Origin: Lutibacillus sp052034115 | Lineage (GTDB): Bacteria > Actinomycetota > Actinomycetes > Actinomycetales > Dermatophilaceae | DNA: 30,421 nt | Assembly (NCBI GenBank): GCA_052034115.1 | Contig: JBPOIZ010000001.1 | Location: forward strand, 1 to 30,421 | Direction: 5' to 3' | Part shown: positions 1-8,314 of the stretch, one piece after another | Position numbering within the stretch: position 1 is the stretch's first letter | Layout of the letters: every line of letters starts with the position of its first letter | Translations under genes and position numbers: made by a program | Notes under the pieces: model-generated | Told to the model about the DNA's origin: nothing | The model's database searches: none | Seen by the model: the letters and a program-made list of their open reading frames with translations, nothing else

Positions 1-965
1 GAGTTGTCCTGGGGCTGAGCGTGCTCCTGGCCACGGCAATTGCCACGTTCACCCTGTTCTTCGCCGGACCGGCCGACCCCGCTCGAGCGCTGTGCGGTGA
101 CGACCGATGCACCCCCGCCCGCCTCGAGACGATCCGCACGTCGATGGGGCTCGACAAACCCGTCACCGAGCAGTTCGTCATCTACTTCAAGGGCCTCTTC
201 GTCGGTCGCGACATCACCGAGGCGGGCAACACCACGCACTGCAGCGCCCCCTGCCTGGGCTACTCCTTCAAGAACCGTCGCGAGGTCAAGGCCGAGATCT
301 TCCAGCGCTTCCCGACGACGGTGACGCTCGCGTTGATGACGATGACGGTGTTCCTCACGGTCGGGGTCACCGCTGGCGTCTACGCTGCCCGAAAACGCGG
401 AACGCGAGCAGACCGCTTCATCGTCGGGTTCAGCCAGTTCTTCGGGGCCATCCCGTACTACGTCGTCGCGCTGCTCTTCGCGCTGTACTTCACCGTGCTC
501 TACCAAATACTCCCGAGAGCCAAGCCAATAACCGACGGGATCGGTCCTTGGCTGCTCGGCATGGTCGCGCCGGCGCTGATCCTCGGGTTGACCACGGCCA
601 CCGGCTACGTCCGCTACGCCCGAGCGCAGATGGTCGACAGCCTCGCGCAGGACTACGTGCGCACGGCCCGCTCGAAGGGGATCTCGGAACAGAAGGTCGT
701 CTTCAAGCACGCCCTGCGCGCTGCCTTGACCCCCGTGGTGACCATCCTCGGCATTGACATGGCCTTCCTCCTCTCCGGCACCTTGGTGACCGAGCGGATC
801 TTCAGCATCGACGGCGTCGGTCGGTTGGCGATCAGTTCGCTACGGGCCAACGACCTACCGACCATCATGGGGACGGTGCTGGTCACCGCCACGTTGGTCG
901 TCGTGATGAACCTTCTCGTCGACATCGCGTACTCGTTCCTCGACCCGAGGGTGAGGCTCTCATGA
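1..965 (+). CDS. Peptide/nickel ABC transporter permease (DppB/OppB type), 5' end cut by the window
   Basis: This is an inner-membrane permease of a dipeptide/oligopeptide (or nickel) ABC importer. The reading frame is open from base 3 and continues upstream of the first in-window start (GTG at 21), so the true start lies outside the window. About 320 residues are visible. The C-terminal half carries the EAA-type cytoplasmic loop (YVRTARSKGISEQKVVFKHA, near residue 215) that contacts the ATPase, flanked by hydrophobic segments. As in the DppB subfamily, a long extracytoplasmic loop follows the first membrane segment. In it I see two cysteine pairs, CGDDRC and CSAPC, which could form disulfides. 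A run of rare codons (CAA, ATA, AGA, CCA, ATA) occurs at 504-530. The stop overlaps the next start (ATGA at 962-965), so the gene is co-translated with the ATPases. The substrate cannot be told from sequence. Confidence 0.93.
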   Translation, partial: VVLGLSVLLATAIATFTLFFAGPADPARALCGDDRCTPARLETIRTSMGLDKPVTEQFVIYFKGLFVGRDITEAGNTTHCSAPCLGYSFKNRREVKAEIFQRFPTTVTLALMTMTVFLTVGVTAGVYAARKRGTRADRFIVGFSQFFGAIPYYVVALLFALYFTVLYQILPRAKPITDGIGPWLLGMVAPALILGLTTATGYVRYARAQMVDSLAQDYVRTARSKGISEQKVVFKHALRAALTPVVTILGIDMAFLLSGTLVTERIFSIDGVGRLAISSLRANDLPTIMGTVLVTATLVVVMNLLVDIAYSFLDPRVRLS

Positions 966-2011
966 CCGCTGTCGTCAGCAACGCACCTACCGCGGTGCCA
1001 GGTCGAGGTGAGGTCGTCCTCGCCGTCGACGACCTGTCCGTGTCCTTTCCCAGCGATGAGGGGTCGGTCAAGGCCGTCCAGAACCTCACCTACAACGCCT
1101 ACCTCGGTCGGACACTGGCCATCGTCGGCGAGTCCGGATCGGGGAAGTCGGTCTCGTCGCTGACGGTGCTCGGTCTGCACAATCCCAAGCGCAGCACCAT
1201 CACCGGGTCGGTCCGGCTGGGTGACACCGAGATCGTCGGCGCCTCCGAGGAGACGATGCGCAGCGTGCGCAGTGCGCAGGTGGCGATGGTCTTCCAGGAC
1301 CCGCTGTCGGCGCTGCATCCGTTCTTCAAGGTGGGACCGCAGATCGCCGAGGCCTACCTCGCCCACCACGACGTCTCCAAGAGCGTCGCGCTCAAGCGGG
1401 CCGTCGAGTTCCTCGACCGGGTGGGCATCCCCAACCCGGACAAGCGCGCCCGGCAGTTCCCCCATGAGTTCTCCGGGGGCATGCGTCAGCGGGCGATGAT
1501 CGCCCTGGCGCTGGTCAACGATCCGAAGTTGCTCATCGCGGACGAGCCCACCACGGCGTTGGACGTGACGGTCCAGGCGCAGATCCTCGACCTGGTCAAG
1601 GACCTGCAGCGCGAGTTCGGCTCGGCGGTCATTCTCATCACGCACGACCTCGGTGTGGTGGCCGAGACCGCCGACGACATCCTGGTCATGTATGCCGGTC
1701 GTGCCGTCGAGACCGGCTTGTGCGCGGATGTCCTCGCCAAACCGAAGCACCCCTACACCTGGGCGTTGATGAAGAGCATCCCGTCGGCCTCGGACGACGT
1801 CGATGTCCTGTACACGGTCAAAGGCACTCCGCCGAGCTTGGTCAACCTCCCGTCCGGGTGTTCGTTCCATCCGCGGTGCGAGGTCCGTGAGAACGTCGGA
1901 GTCGCCTGCATGACCGAGCTGCCGGAGCTGCGCAGCCTCGGTGCGGGGCGGCAGGTGCGCTGCCACCTCGAAAACGCTGACCAGATCCTCGAGCAGGAGC
2001 ACGGCGCATGA
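962..2011 (+). CDS. Peptide ABC transporter ATP-binding protein, DppD/OppD type
   Basis: This is the first of two nucleotide-binding subunits that power the peptide/nickel importer at the cytoplasmic face of the membrane. The protein has 349 residues. Walker A (GESGSGKS) is at residues 56-63, the ABC signature (FSGGMRQ) near 170, Walker B (LLIADEP) near 190 and the switch histidine (LITHDLG) near 225. The C-terminal end has the oligopeptide-transporter extension with conserved cysteines (SGCSFHPRCE). That extension marks the OppD/OppF/DppD/DppF group among ABC ATPases. The ATG at 962 overlaps the permease stop by 4 nt, and the stop overlaps the next ATPase by 4 nt. Family assignment is secure; peptide versus nickel or another substrate is not resolved. 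Confidence 0.95.
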   Translation: MTAVVSNAPTAVPGRGEVVLAVDDLSVSFPSDEGSVKAVQNLTYNAYLGRTLAIVGESGSGKSVSSLTVLGLHNPKRSTITGSVRLGDTEIVGASEETMRSVRSAQVAMVFQDPLSALHPFFKVGPQIAEAYLAHHDVSKSVALKRAVEFLDRVGIPNPDKRARQFPHEFSGGMRQRAMIALALVNDPKLLIADEPTTALDVTVQAQILDLVKDLQREFGSAVILITHDLGVVAETADDILVMYAGRAVETGLCADVLAKPKHPYTWALMKSIPSASDDVDVLYTVKGTPPSLVNLPSGCSFHPRCEVRENVGVACMTELPELRSLGAGRQVRCHLENADQILEQEHGA

Positions 2012-3042
2012 GCCTCACACCCCAGACCACCTCACCCATCCTCGAGGTCAGCCACCTCGTGCGCCATTTCCCGGTCCGTGAAATCCAGGGCCTGAAGATG
2101 ATCCGCGGGGCGGTCAAGGCCGTCGACGACGTCAGTTTCACCATCGGCCAAGGCGAGTCCCTCGGGCTCGTCGGGGAGTCGGGGTGTGGCAAGTCCTCGA
2201 CGTCGCGGCTGATCACCCGGCTGGACACGCCGACCTCGGGGTCGATCAAGTTCCGCGGCCAGGAGATCGCCACGTTGCGGGAGAAGGAACTGCGCCCGCT
2301 ACGGCGTGAGATCCAGATGATCTTCCAGGACCCCTACTCCTCGTTGAACCCGCGCCAGACGGTCGGCGCGATCCTGTCGACGCCGTTGAAGGTCCACGGC
2401 CTGGCCAAGGGGCAGGAGAAGGCGCGGATCCAGGAGCTGCTGCGCCTCGTCGGGCTCAACCCGGAGCACATCAACCGCTACCCGTCCGAGTTCTCCGGCG
2501 GCCAGCGGCAGCGGATCGGCATCGCCCGAGCCCTGGCCGTGGAGCCCAAGCTCATCATCGCCGACGAGCCGGTCTCGGCTCTCGACGTCTCGATCCAGGC
2601 GCAGGTGATGAACCTGCTCGACAAGCTGCGCGACGAGTTCGACCTGTCCTTCGTCTTCATCGCCCACGATCTCGGCGTCATCCGGCACTTCTGCGACAAG
2701 GTCGCGGTGATGTATCTGGGCAAGATCGTCGAGATGGGCTCCAAGCACGAGATCTACGGCAACGCGCAGCACCCCTACACGCAGGCGTTGCTCTCGGCGG
2801 CGCCGGACATCAATGTCGTGCGCGGTGTTGCTCCGAAGGAGCGGATCCGGCTCAAGGGTGACCCGCCCAGCCCGATCAACCCGCCGTCCGGGTGCCGGTT
2901 CCGCACCCGCTGCTGGAAGGCGCAGGACATCTGCGCGACCCAGGAGCCTCCCATCGAGGTCAAGCCGGGCGTCGCCGCAGAGCACACCATCGCCTGCCAC
3001 TTCCCGGAGGCCAACGAGCGGATCCTCGCGACGACGGCATAG
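2008..3042 (+). CDS. Peptide ABC transporter ATP-binding protein, DppF/OppF type
   Basis: This is the second ATPase of the same importer and would form a heterodimer with the preceding DppD-like subunit. The protein has 344 residues. Walker A (GESGCGKS), the signature FSGGQRQRIGIARAL, Walker B (LIIADEPVSALD) and the switch histidine (FIAHDLG) are all present. The C-terminal cysteine-containing extension (SGCRFRTRCW) is also present. The conserved motif of the D/E-loop region is intact, so both ATPase sites look catalytically competent. The start at 2008 overlaps the upstream stop (ATGA). It is the last gene of the transporter operon, and a hairpin begins at its stop codon. Confidence 0.95.
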   Translation: MSLTPQTTSPILEVSHLVRHFPVREIQGLKMIRGAVKAVDDVSFTIGQGESLGLVGESGCGKSSTSRLITRLDTPTSGSIKFRGQEIATLREKELRPLRREIQMIFQDPYSSLNPRQTVGAILSTPLKVHGLAKGQEKARIQELLRLVGLNPEHINRYPSEFSGGQRQRIGIARALAVEPKLIIADEPVSALDVSIQAQVMNLLDKLRDEFDLSFVFIAHDLGVIRHFCDKVAVMYLGKIVEMGSKHEIYGNAQHPYTQALLSAAPDINVVRGVAPKERIRLKGDPPSPINPPSGCRFRTRCWKAQDICATQEPPIEVKPGVAAEHTIACHFPEANERILATTA

Positions 3043-3086
3043 CCGCTGCCGCAGGATTCTCGTGTCTGCTGGCTGCGGGGCGGCTA
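3040..3086 (+). terminator. Candidate hairpin terminator of the peptide transporter operon
   Basis: Starting on the TAG stop codon, TAGCCG and CCGCAG (3040-3045 and 3049-3054) can pair with CTGCGG and CGGCTA (3073-3078 and 3081-3086). The stem is interrupted by a small internal loop, and the terminal loop is about 18 nt. No U-run follows, which is common for actinobacterial terminators. The placement at the end of an operon and before a new -10 box supports the call, but the loop is long. Confidence 0.35.
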
Positions 3087-3087
3087 G

Positions 3088-3093
3088 TAGGGT
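3088..3093 (+). promoter_or_regulatory. Candidate -10 element (TAGGGT) for the DUF948-DUF6167(-alaS) transcript
   Basis: TAGGGT fits the actinobacterial TANNNT -10 pattern, lies in the 95-nt gap after the transporter operon, and is about 45 nt before the next start codon. I find no convincing -35 hexamer. Confidence 0.35.
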
Positions 3094-3137
3094 GTCGTCC
3101 AGCGTCGCGACGGCGACCGACTCGACGGCGGAAGGTG

Positions 3138-3521
3138 ATGACGGTGGCTCCCGTGTCTTGGGGCGACATCGCGCTGGTCGTCGTCGCGCTCTCCATCGCC
3201 TACCTCGTCTTTCGCGTCGGCCGAGTCGTCGGCAAGGCCGAGCAGATCCTCGAAGAGACACGGGTCGGGGTGCGCGGCGTCAGCGAGCAGACCGTGCCGC
3301 TCATCGGAGAGGTCACCTCGACGGTGGCGGCCACCAACGAGCAGTTGCACCGGGTCGACACGATCACCACGAATGTGGCGACGCTGACGACGAATGCCAG
3401 CGCATTGACCACCCTTTTCGCGGCCACCGTCGGGACGCCGCTGGTCAAGGTGGCGGCCTTCACGTATGGCGTGCGTTCGGCCGTGTCCGGACGCGGGACG
3501 CACCGCAAGGGACGGACCTGA
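3138..3521 (+). CDS. DUF948-like small membrane protein
   Basis: This is an uncharacterised protein of about 127 residues. One N-terminal membrane segment (roughly residues 9-27) is followed by a long region rich in Thr, Val, Asn and Glu with heptad-like spacing, consistent with a coiled coil, and then by a basic tail. This matches the DUF948 pattern found just upstream of alaS in many actinobacteria. The start is ambiguous. ATG at 3138 is only 2 nt from a GGAAGG sequence (3130-3135), whereas GTG at 3144 sits 8 nt from it and may be the real start. The stop overlaps the next ATG by 1 nt (TGATG), so the two small genes are coupled. The function is unknown; a membrane-anchored scaffold is only a guess. 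Confidence 0.75.
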   Translation: MTVAPVSWGDIALVVVALSIAYLVFRVGRVVGKAEQILEETRVGVRGVSEQTVPLIGEVTSTVAATNEQLHRVDTITTNVATLTTNASALTTLFAATVGTPLVKVAAFTYGVRSAVSGRGTHRKGRT

Positions 3522-3796
3522 TGACCATCCGTCGGATGCTCCTCGCCGGGGCAGTGATCGCGGTCACAGCCGTCGCGGTCAAGGCGCTGTCCGATCCCGA
3601 CAACCGTGAGCGGTTGCGACTGGCGCGTTCCGACGCACGCAGTCTCGTCGATGCGGTGCGCGAGGGGATGGCCGAACGCGAGGGCGAGCTGCGCGCCGCC
3701 CTCGGCTTGGACACCGGGCTGGACACCGCGCTGGCGCCCGACCCGGCCCGCGACGCCGCCGTCCTCGACGACCCCGCGGGGCCGCGAGCTCGCTAG
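3521..3796 (+). CDS. DUF6167-like small membrane protein
   Basis: This encodes a 91-residue protein. It has a basic N-terminus, one hydrophobic segment (about residues 6-22), then a charged helical stretch with the sequence GMAEREGELRAALGL near residues 49-63. That stretch resembles the conserved end of the small actinobacterial proteins grouped as DUF6167, which usually sit between a DUF948 gene and alaS, as here. The ATG at 3521 shares its A with the stop of the preceding gene. The Pro/Asp/Ala-rich tail looks disordered. The role is unknown; the fixed pairing with the DUF948-like protein suggests the two act together, which is inference from context only. Confidence 0.7.
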   Translation: MTIRRMLLAGAVIAVTAVAVKALSDPDNRERLRLARSDARSLVDAVREGMAEREGELRAALGLDTGLDTALAPDPARDAAVLDDPAGPRAR

Positions 3797-3868
3797 GGGC
3801 GCCCCGCCTGGTCCGGTGACCGCCCCGCCTCGCCCCCGCAACCGCTCGACCCGAAGGAACCCCACGTC

Positions 3869-6568
3869 ATGGAAACCGCCGAGATCCGCCGCCGTTGGCT
3901 CGCCTTCTTCGAGAGCCGCGGCCATACCGTCGTCCCATCCGCGCCGCTGCCCTACGACGACCCCAACCTGCTGTTCGTCAACGCGGGGATGGTCCCGTTC
4001 AAGCCGTACTTCCTCGGGCAGGAGACCCCGGCCTACCCCCGGGCCACCAGCGTGCAGAAGTGCGTGCGGACGCAGGACATCGAAGAGGTCGGCAAGACCT
4101 CACGGCACGGCACGTTCTTCCAGATGAACGGCAACTTCTCCTTCGGCGACTACTTCAAGGCCGGCGCCATCGAGCACGCCTGGGCGCTGCTGACCTCGAG
4201 CCAAGACGCCGGCGGATATGGGCTGGCCCCCGACCTGCTGTGGGTCACCGTGTTCGAGGACGACGACGAAGCAGCCGACCTGTGGCAACAGCTGACCGCC
4301 ATACCGAGGGAGCGGATCGTCCGTCGTGGCCGGGCCGACAACTACTGGTCGATGGGGGTCCCTGGACCCGGCGGCCCGTGCAGCGAGATCTACGTCGACC
4401 GTGGCCCGGCCTACGGCCCGGACGGTGGTCCCGCGGTCGACGAGGACCGGTTCATGGAGATCTGGAACCTCGTCTTCATGCAGCACGAGTTGTCCGCGGT
4501 CCGCTCCAAACTGGACTTCGACATCCGCGGTGATTTGCCGAAGAAGAACATCGACACCGGGATGGGCCTCGAGCGCATCGCCTCCGTCCTCCAGGGCGTC
4601 GACAATCTCTACGAGATCGACGAGGTCCGTCCGGTCCTGGACAAGGCCGCCGAGATGGCCGGCACGGCCTACGGTGCGCAGCCCAGCCACGTGGCCGCCC
4701 AGAGCCACCCGGACGACGTGCGGTTGCGGGTCGTCGCCGACCACGTGCGCAGCGCCCTGATGCTCATCGGTGACGGCGTGACCCCGAGCAACGAGGGGCG
4801 CGGCTACGTCCTGCGACGCATGCTGCGCCGGGCGGTGCGCTCGATGCGGTTGCTCGGCGTCGACGAGCCGAGTCTGCCGCACCTGCTGCCGGTGTCCATG
4901 GAGAGGATGGGCAGGTCCTACCCCGAGCTGGTCCGCGACGCCGAGCGCATCACCGCGGTCGCCTACGCCGAGGAGGAGGCATTCCGGCGCACCTTGGCCT
5001 CCGGGACGGCCATCCTCGACAAGGCCGTGGCGAAGGCCAAGAAGTCCGGCAGCGGCGTCCTGAAGGGCAGGGCCGCGTTCGACCTGCACGACACCTATGG
5101 CTTCCCCATCGACCTCACCTTGGAGATGGCTTCGGAGCAGGGGATCGCGGTCGACGAGGACGGCTTCCGGCGGCTCATGACGGAGCAGCGCGATCGGGCC
5201 AAGGCGGACGCGAAGGCCAAGAAGAGCGCACACGGCGACACCTCGGCATACCGGGACATCGCCGACCGGATCGGCCACGCCGTTGAGTTCACCGGGTATG
5301 ACGAGGTCGTCTCCGAAGGCCGGGTTCGTGGTCTGGTGCGCGGTGGCGCGTCGGTCGCTTCTGCCGCAGCCGGCGAGGACATCGAGGTCGTGCTGGACCG
5401 CACCCCGTTCTACGCCGAGGGCGGTGGTCAGCTCGCCGACGGTGGTCGGATCGAGCTGGCCTCCGGTGCCGTCGTCGAGGTACTCGACGTGCAGAAGCCG
5501 ATCAATGGCGTCATCGTCCACCGGGGGCGGGTGGTGTCGGGCGAGGTCACCGAGGGCCAGAGCGTCGAGGCCTACGTCGACATACCTCGCCGGCGTGCGA
5601 TCTCTCGCGCGCACACTGCGACCCACATGGTCCACAAGGCCATCCGCGAGGCGCTGGGTGAGACGGCGACCCAGGCCGGGTCGGAGAACTCGCCGGGTCG
5701 CTTCCGCTTCGACTTCAATGCCGCCACGGCGGTCCCGCCATCGGTGCTGCGTGACGTGGAGGCGCGGGTCAACGCCCTGCTCCTGGACGACCTGCCGGTC
5801 ACCGCCGAGGTGATGTCCCAGCGCGAGGCGATCGACGTCGGCGCCATGGCGCTGTTCGGGGAGAAGTATGGCGACCAGGTCCGCGTCGTCTCGGTGGGCG
5901 AGTGGGCCAAGGAGCTGTGCGGCGGCACGCATGCCCAGCGCTCGGGCCAGCTCGGGGTGGTCAAACTGCTCGGCGAGGCGTCGATCGGTGCCGGGGTGCG
6001 CCGCGTCGAGGCGCTCGTCGGTGCGGATGCCTACACGTTCCTGGCCCGAGAGCAGGCCATCGTCGGCCAGCTGACCGAATCGCTCAAGGTGCGCTCGGAG
6101 GAACTCCCGGAGAAGATCGCCTCGATCCTGACCCGACTGCGTGAGGCCGAGAAGGAGATCTCGGCGATGCGGCAGTCGCAGACCCTGGCTGCGGCGGGAT
6201 CGCTGGCCGCGCAGGCGGCCGATGTCGCCGGGGTCCGGGTGGTGACCGCCGACCTTGGCAGTTCCACAAGCGCAGACGACCTGCGCGCGCTGGTCCTCGA
6301 CGTGCGTCAGCGGCTCGGGGCCGAGCGGCCCGCCGTCGTCGCGATGGCGGCGGCACCGGGCGACCGGCCGGTCGTCATCGTCGCGACGAACGAGCTCGCT
6401 CGCCAACGCGGGCTCAAGGCCGGACTCCTGGTGCGGGTCGCGGCCGGCCGGCTCGGGGGCGGCGGCGGCGGCAAGGACGACCTGGCCCAGGGCGGGGGCA
6501 CCGACCCGGCGGCAGTCGGTGCGGCGCTGGACGCCGTGCGCGGCGAGGTCGGCGCAGCCGGGTCGTGA
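3869..6568 (+). CDS. alaS: Alanyl-tRNA synthetase
   Basis: The enzyme charges tRNA-Ala with alanine in the cytoplasm and clears mischarged Ser/Gly by editing. The protein has 899 residues, the usual length. It opens with the family N-terminus (FFESRGHTVVPSA, then NLLFVNAGMVPFKPYFLG). The editing-domain zinc motifs are visible as HTATH near residue 582 and CGGTH near residue 685, and the C-terminal domain has the usual glycine-rich stretch. ATG at 3869 is preceded by GAAGGA at 3853-3858. The 72-nt leader shows no T-box-like structure. Ile145 and Ile572 are encoded by ATA, very rare in this base composition, both inside the word CATACC. ruvX starts 1 nt after the stop, so the genes are probably co-transcribed. 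Confidence 0.99.
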   Translation: METAEIRRRWLAFFESRGHTVVPSAPLPYDDPNLLFVNAGMVPFKPYFLGQETPAYPRATSVQKCVRTQDIEEVGKTSRHGTFFQMNGNFSFGDYFKAGAIEHAWALLTSSQDAGGYGLAPDLLWVTVFEDDDEAADLWQQLTAIPRERIVRRGRADNYWSMGVPGPGGPCSEIYVDRGPAYGPDGGPAVDEDRFMEIWNLVFMQHELSAVRSKLDFDIRGDLPKKNIDTGMGLERIASVLQGVDNLYEIDEVRPVLDKAAEMAGTAYGAQPSHVAAQSHPDDVRLRVVADHVRSALMLIGDGVTPSNEGRGYVLRRMLRRAVRSMRLLGVDEPSLPHLLPVSMERMGRSYPELVRDAERITAVAYAEEEAFRRTLASGTAILDKAVAKAKKSGSGVLKGRAAFDLHDTYGFPIDLTLEMASEQGIAVDEDGFRRLMTEQRDRAKADAKAKKSAHGDTSAYRDIADRIGHAVEFTGYDEVVSEGRVRGLVRGGASVASAAAGEDIEVVLDRTPFYAEGGGQLADGGRIELASGAVVEVLDVQKPINGVIVHRGRVVSGEVTEGQSVEAYVDIPRRRAISRAHTATHMVHKAIREALGETATQAGSENSPGRFRFDFNAATAVPPSVLRDVEARVNALLLDDLPVTAEVMSQREAIDVGAMALFGEKYGDQVRVVSVGEWAKELCGGTHAQRSGQLGVVKLLGEASIGAGVRRVEALVGADAYTFLAREQAIVGQLTESLKVRSEELPEKIASILTRLREAEKEISAMRQSQTLAAAGSLAAQAADVAGVRVVTADLGSSTSADDLRALVLDVRQRLGAERPAVVAMAAAPGDRPVVIVATNELARQRGLKAGLLVRVAAGRLGGGGGGKDDLAQGGGTDPAAVGAALDAVRGEVGAAGS

Positions 6569-6569
6569 C

Positions 6570-7076
6570 GTGACAGAGCGGACCGGCGTCTGGCTCGGTG
6601 TCGATGTCGGCACCGTTCGGCTGGGTGTGGCCGTCAGCGACCCGGACGGCCTGCTCGCCACTCCTGTGACGACGTTGGCGGTGCCCGACGGCGACGCCGG
6701 CGCGGTGGCGCCGGCCGTGTGCGCTGTGCTGTCGTCCCACGACGCCGTCGGGGTGGTGGTGGGACTGCCGCGGCATCTCTCGGGAGCAGACGGGCTGTCG
6801 GCGCGGAGGGCGCGGGAGTTCGCTCGTGCACTGTCGCGCGCGTTCGCCGGGCCGGTCTACCTCGTCGACGAGCGCTTGACCACCGTTGATGCGCACCGCA
6901 GACTACGCCAGAGCGGGGTGAACGGTCGCCGGGCGCGAGCGTTCATCGACCAAGCCTCCGCCGTGCTCATCTTGCAGGCGGCGTTGGACCACCGCGCGTC
7001 GCGCGGCACGATGCCGGGTGAGCTCGTCGCCGCGACCCGAACGACGAGGAAGCCACGAACGAAGGGCCGAGGATGA
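6570..7076 (+). CDS. ruvX: Putative pre-16S rRNA nuclease / Holliday junction resolvase-like protein (YqgF/RuvX)
   Basis: This is a cytoplasmic RNase H-fold nuclease implicated in maturing the 5' end of 16S rRNA. The protein has 168 residues from GTG at 6570, which lies 1 nt after the alaS stop. The family motifs appear in order: GVDVGTVRLGVAVSD near residue 9, VVVGLPRHLSGADG near 62, VYLVDERLTTVDA near 95 and IDQASAVLILQ near 127. These supply the acidic catalytic residues. The C-terminal tail is basic. The stop overlaps the mltG start (ATGA), and the alaS-ruvX-mltG order is widely conserved in actinobacteria. Confidence 0.95.
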   Translation: MTERTGVWLGVDVGTVRLGVAVSDPDGLLATPVTTLAVPDGDAGAVAPAVCAVLSSHDAVGVVVGLPRHLSGADGLSARRAREFARALSRAFAGPVYLVDERLTTVDAHRRLRQSGVNGRRARAFIDQASAVLILQAALDHRASRGTMPGELVAATRTTRKPRTKGRG

Positions 7077-8314
7077 CCGATCGTCTCGACGAGTCGATCT
7101 TCGGTACGGGCTCCGATCCCGTGCCGCAGCCGGGGCCGGACCCACTCGCGCCGCCCCCGGCTGGCACCGGGCCCGAGGCCCCGCCCAGCCGGCGGGCTCG
7201 CCGTGAGTTGGCCGACCAAACGGCCCTCGGTCGCAGCGGGTCGGGCCGGAAGGCGCCGGCTCGCCCGAAGAGTCGTCGGGCTCGCCGCGGCCTCGTCCTG
7301 CTCCTTGCGCTCGCCCTCGTGGGAGGGGGAGCCGTCGCAGCGGTGACCGTCCTCAAGCCGATGATCGAGGGCCTCAACGCTCCCGATGACTACCCCGGTC
7401 CGGGAACGGGGTCGGTGTCCTTCGTCGTCAGGTCGGGGGACACCGGTCGGGCCATCGGGGATCGGCTCAAGGCGGCTGGTGTCGTGCTGACCTCCGATGC
7501 CTTCGCCCAGGTCTTCAGTGCCAGCCCCGAGGCCGCCGGGATCCAACCGGGCAGTTATGAGCTGCGAAAGCAGATGTCGTCGAACGACGCTCTCGATGCA
7601 CTGCTCGACCCGGCAAACCGCACCGTGCCACGGGTGACCGTCCGCGAAGGGCTCTGGGCCACCGAGGTGTATGCGGTCCTCTCCCGGGGCACCGGCGTCC
7701 CGCTCAAGGACTACACGGCGGCGGCCAAGCAGCCGGAGAAGCTCGGCCTCCCGCCGGAGGCCAAGGGAGCCATCGAGGGCTACCTCTTCCCAGCGACCTA
7801 CGAGTTCGCCGCGGATGCCTCGGCGGCCGACCAGCTCTCGACGATGATCGACACTGCCGTCGCAGAGCTCGACGACCTCGGAGTCACCCCGGCCAAGGCC
7901 CATCGGGTGCTGACCATTGCCAGCATCCTGGAGGCCGAGGCCAAGACCGATGAGGACCGGCGCAAGGTGCACCGCGTCCTGCTCAACCGGCTCGATGCTG
8001 GGATGCGGCTGCAACTCGACTCGACCGTCTCGTATGCCGCCAAGCGTCGCAGCGTCACCACCACCGATGCCGAGCGGGCCTCGAACAGCCCGTACAACAC
8101 CTACGCCCAGGAAGGCCTGCCGCCAGGACCGATCGGCAACCCCGGGAAGGCCGCCCTCGAGGCGGCGGTCGACCCGGCCGACGGCCCCTGGCTGTACTTC
8201 GTCGCCGTCAATCCCGAAACCGGAGAGACGAAGTACGCCACCACCTTCGCCGAGCACCAGACCCTGGTGGCGCAGTTCCAGCAGTGGTGCCAGGCGCACC
8301 CGGGGGTCTGTTGA
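7073..8314 (+). CDS. mltG: Endolytic peptidoglycan transglycosylase MltG (YceG family)
   Basis: This inner-membrane enzyme cleaves nascent glycan strands and is thought to set their length. The protein has 413 residues. A Pro/Arg-rich cytoplasmic region of about 73 residues comes first, then one membrane segment (about 74-97), a LysM-like region and the YceG catalytic domain. The catalytic Glu motif is SILEAEAK near residue 285. It is followed by the conserved VHRVLLNRLDAGMRLQLDS and by NSPYNTY and GLPPGPIGNPG. The long proline-rich cytoplasmic N-terminus is typical of actinobacterial MltG. ATG at 7073 is preceded by a purine-rich stretch and overlaps the ruvX stop. The last codon TGT and stop TGA overlap a TTG that probably starts aroE. 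Confidence 0.96.
   Translation: MTDRLDESIFGTGSDPVPQPGPDPLAPPPAGTGPEAPPSRRARRELADQTALGRSGSGRKAPARPKSRRARRGLVLLLALALVGGGAVAAVTVLKPMIEGLNAPDDYPGPGTGSVSFVVRSGDTGRAIGDRLKAAGVVLTSDAFAQVFSASPEAAGIQPGSYELRKQMSSNDALDALLDPANRTVPRVTVREGLWATEVYAVLSRGTGVPLKDYTAAAKQPEKLGLPPEAKGAIEGYLFPATYEFAADASAADQLSTMIDTAVAELDDLGVTPAKAHRVLTIASILEAEAKTDEDRRKVHRVLLNRLDAGMRLQLDSTVSYAAKRRSVTTTDAERASNSPYNTYAQEGLPPGPIGNPGKAALEAAVDPADGPWLYFVAVNPETGETKYATTFAEHQTLVAQFQQWCQAHPGVC

Noticed and set aside
3797..3868. T-box or other tRNA-sensing leader before alaS
   Set aside because: Only 72 nt are available, with no specifier-loop or antiterminator-like pairing, just C-rich sequence and a normal ribosome binding site.
4100..6661. 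853-codon open frame on the minus strand opposite alaS
   Set aside because: It is antisense to a certain alaS gene, its composition is the Arg/Gly/Asp/His-rich type expected from high-GC codon shadows, and it shows no recognisable domain.
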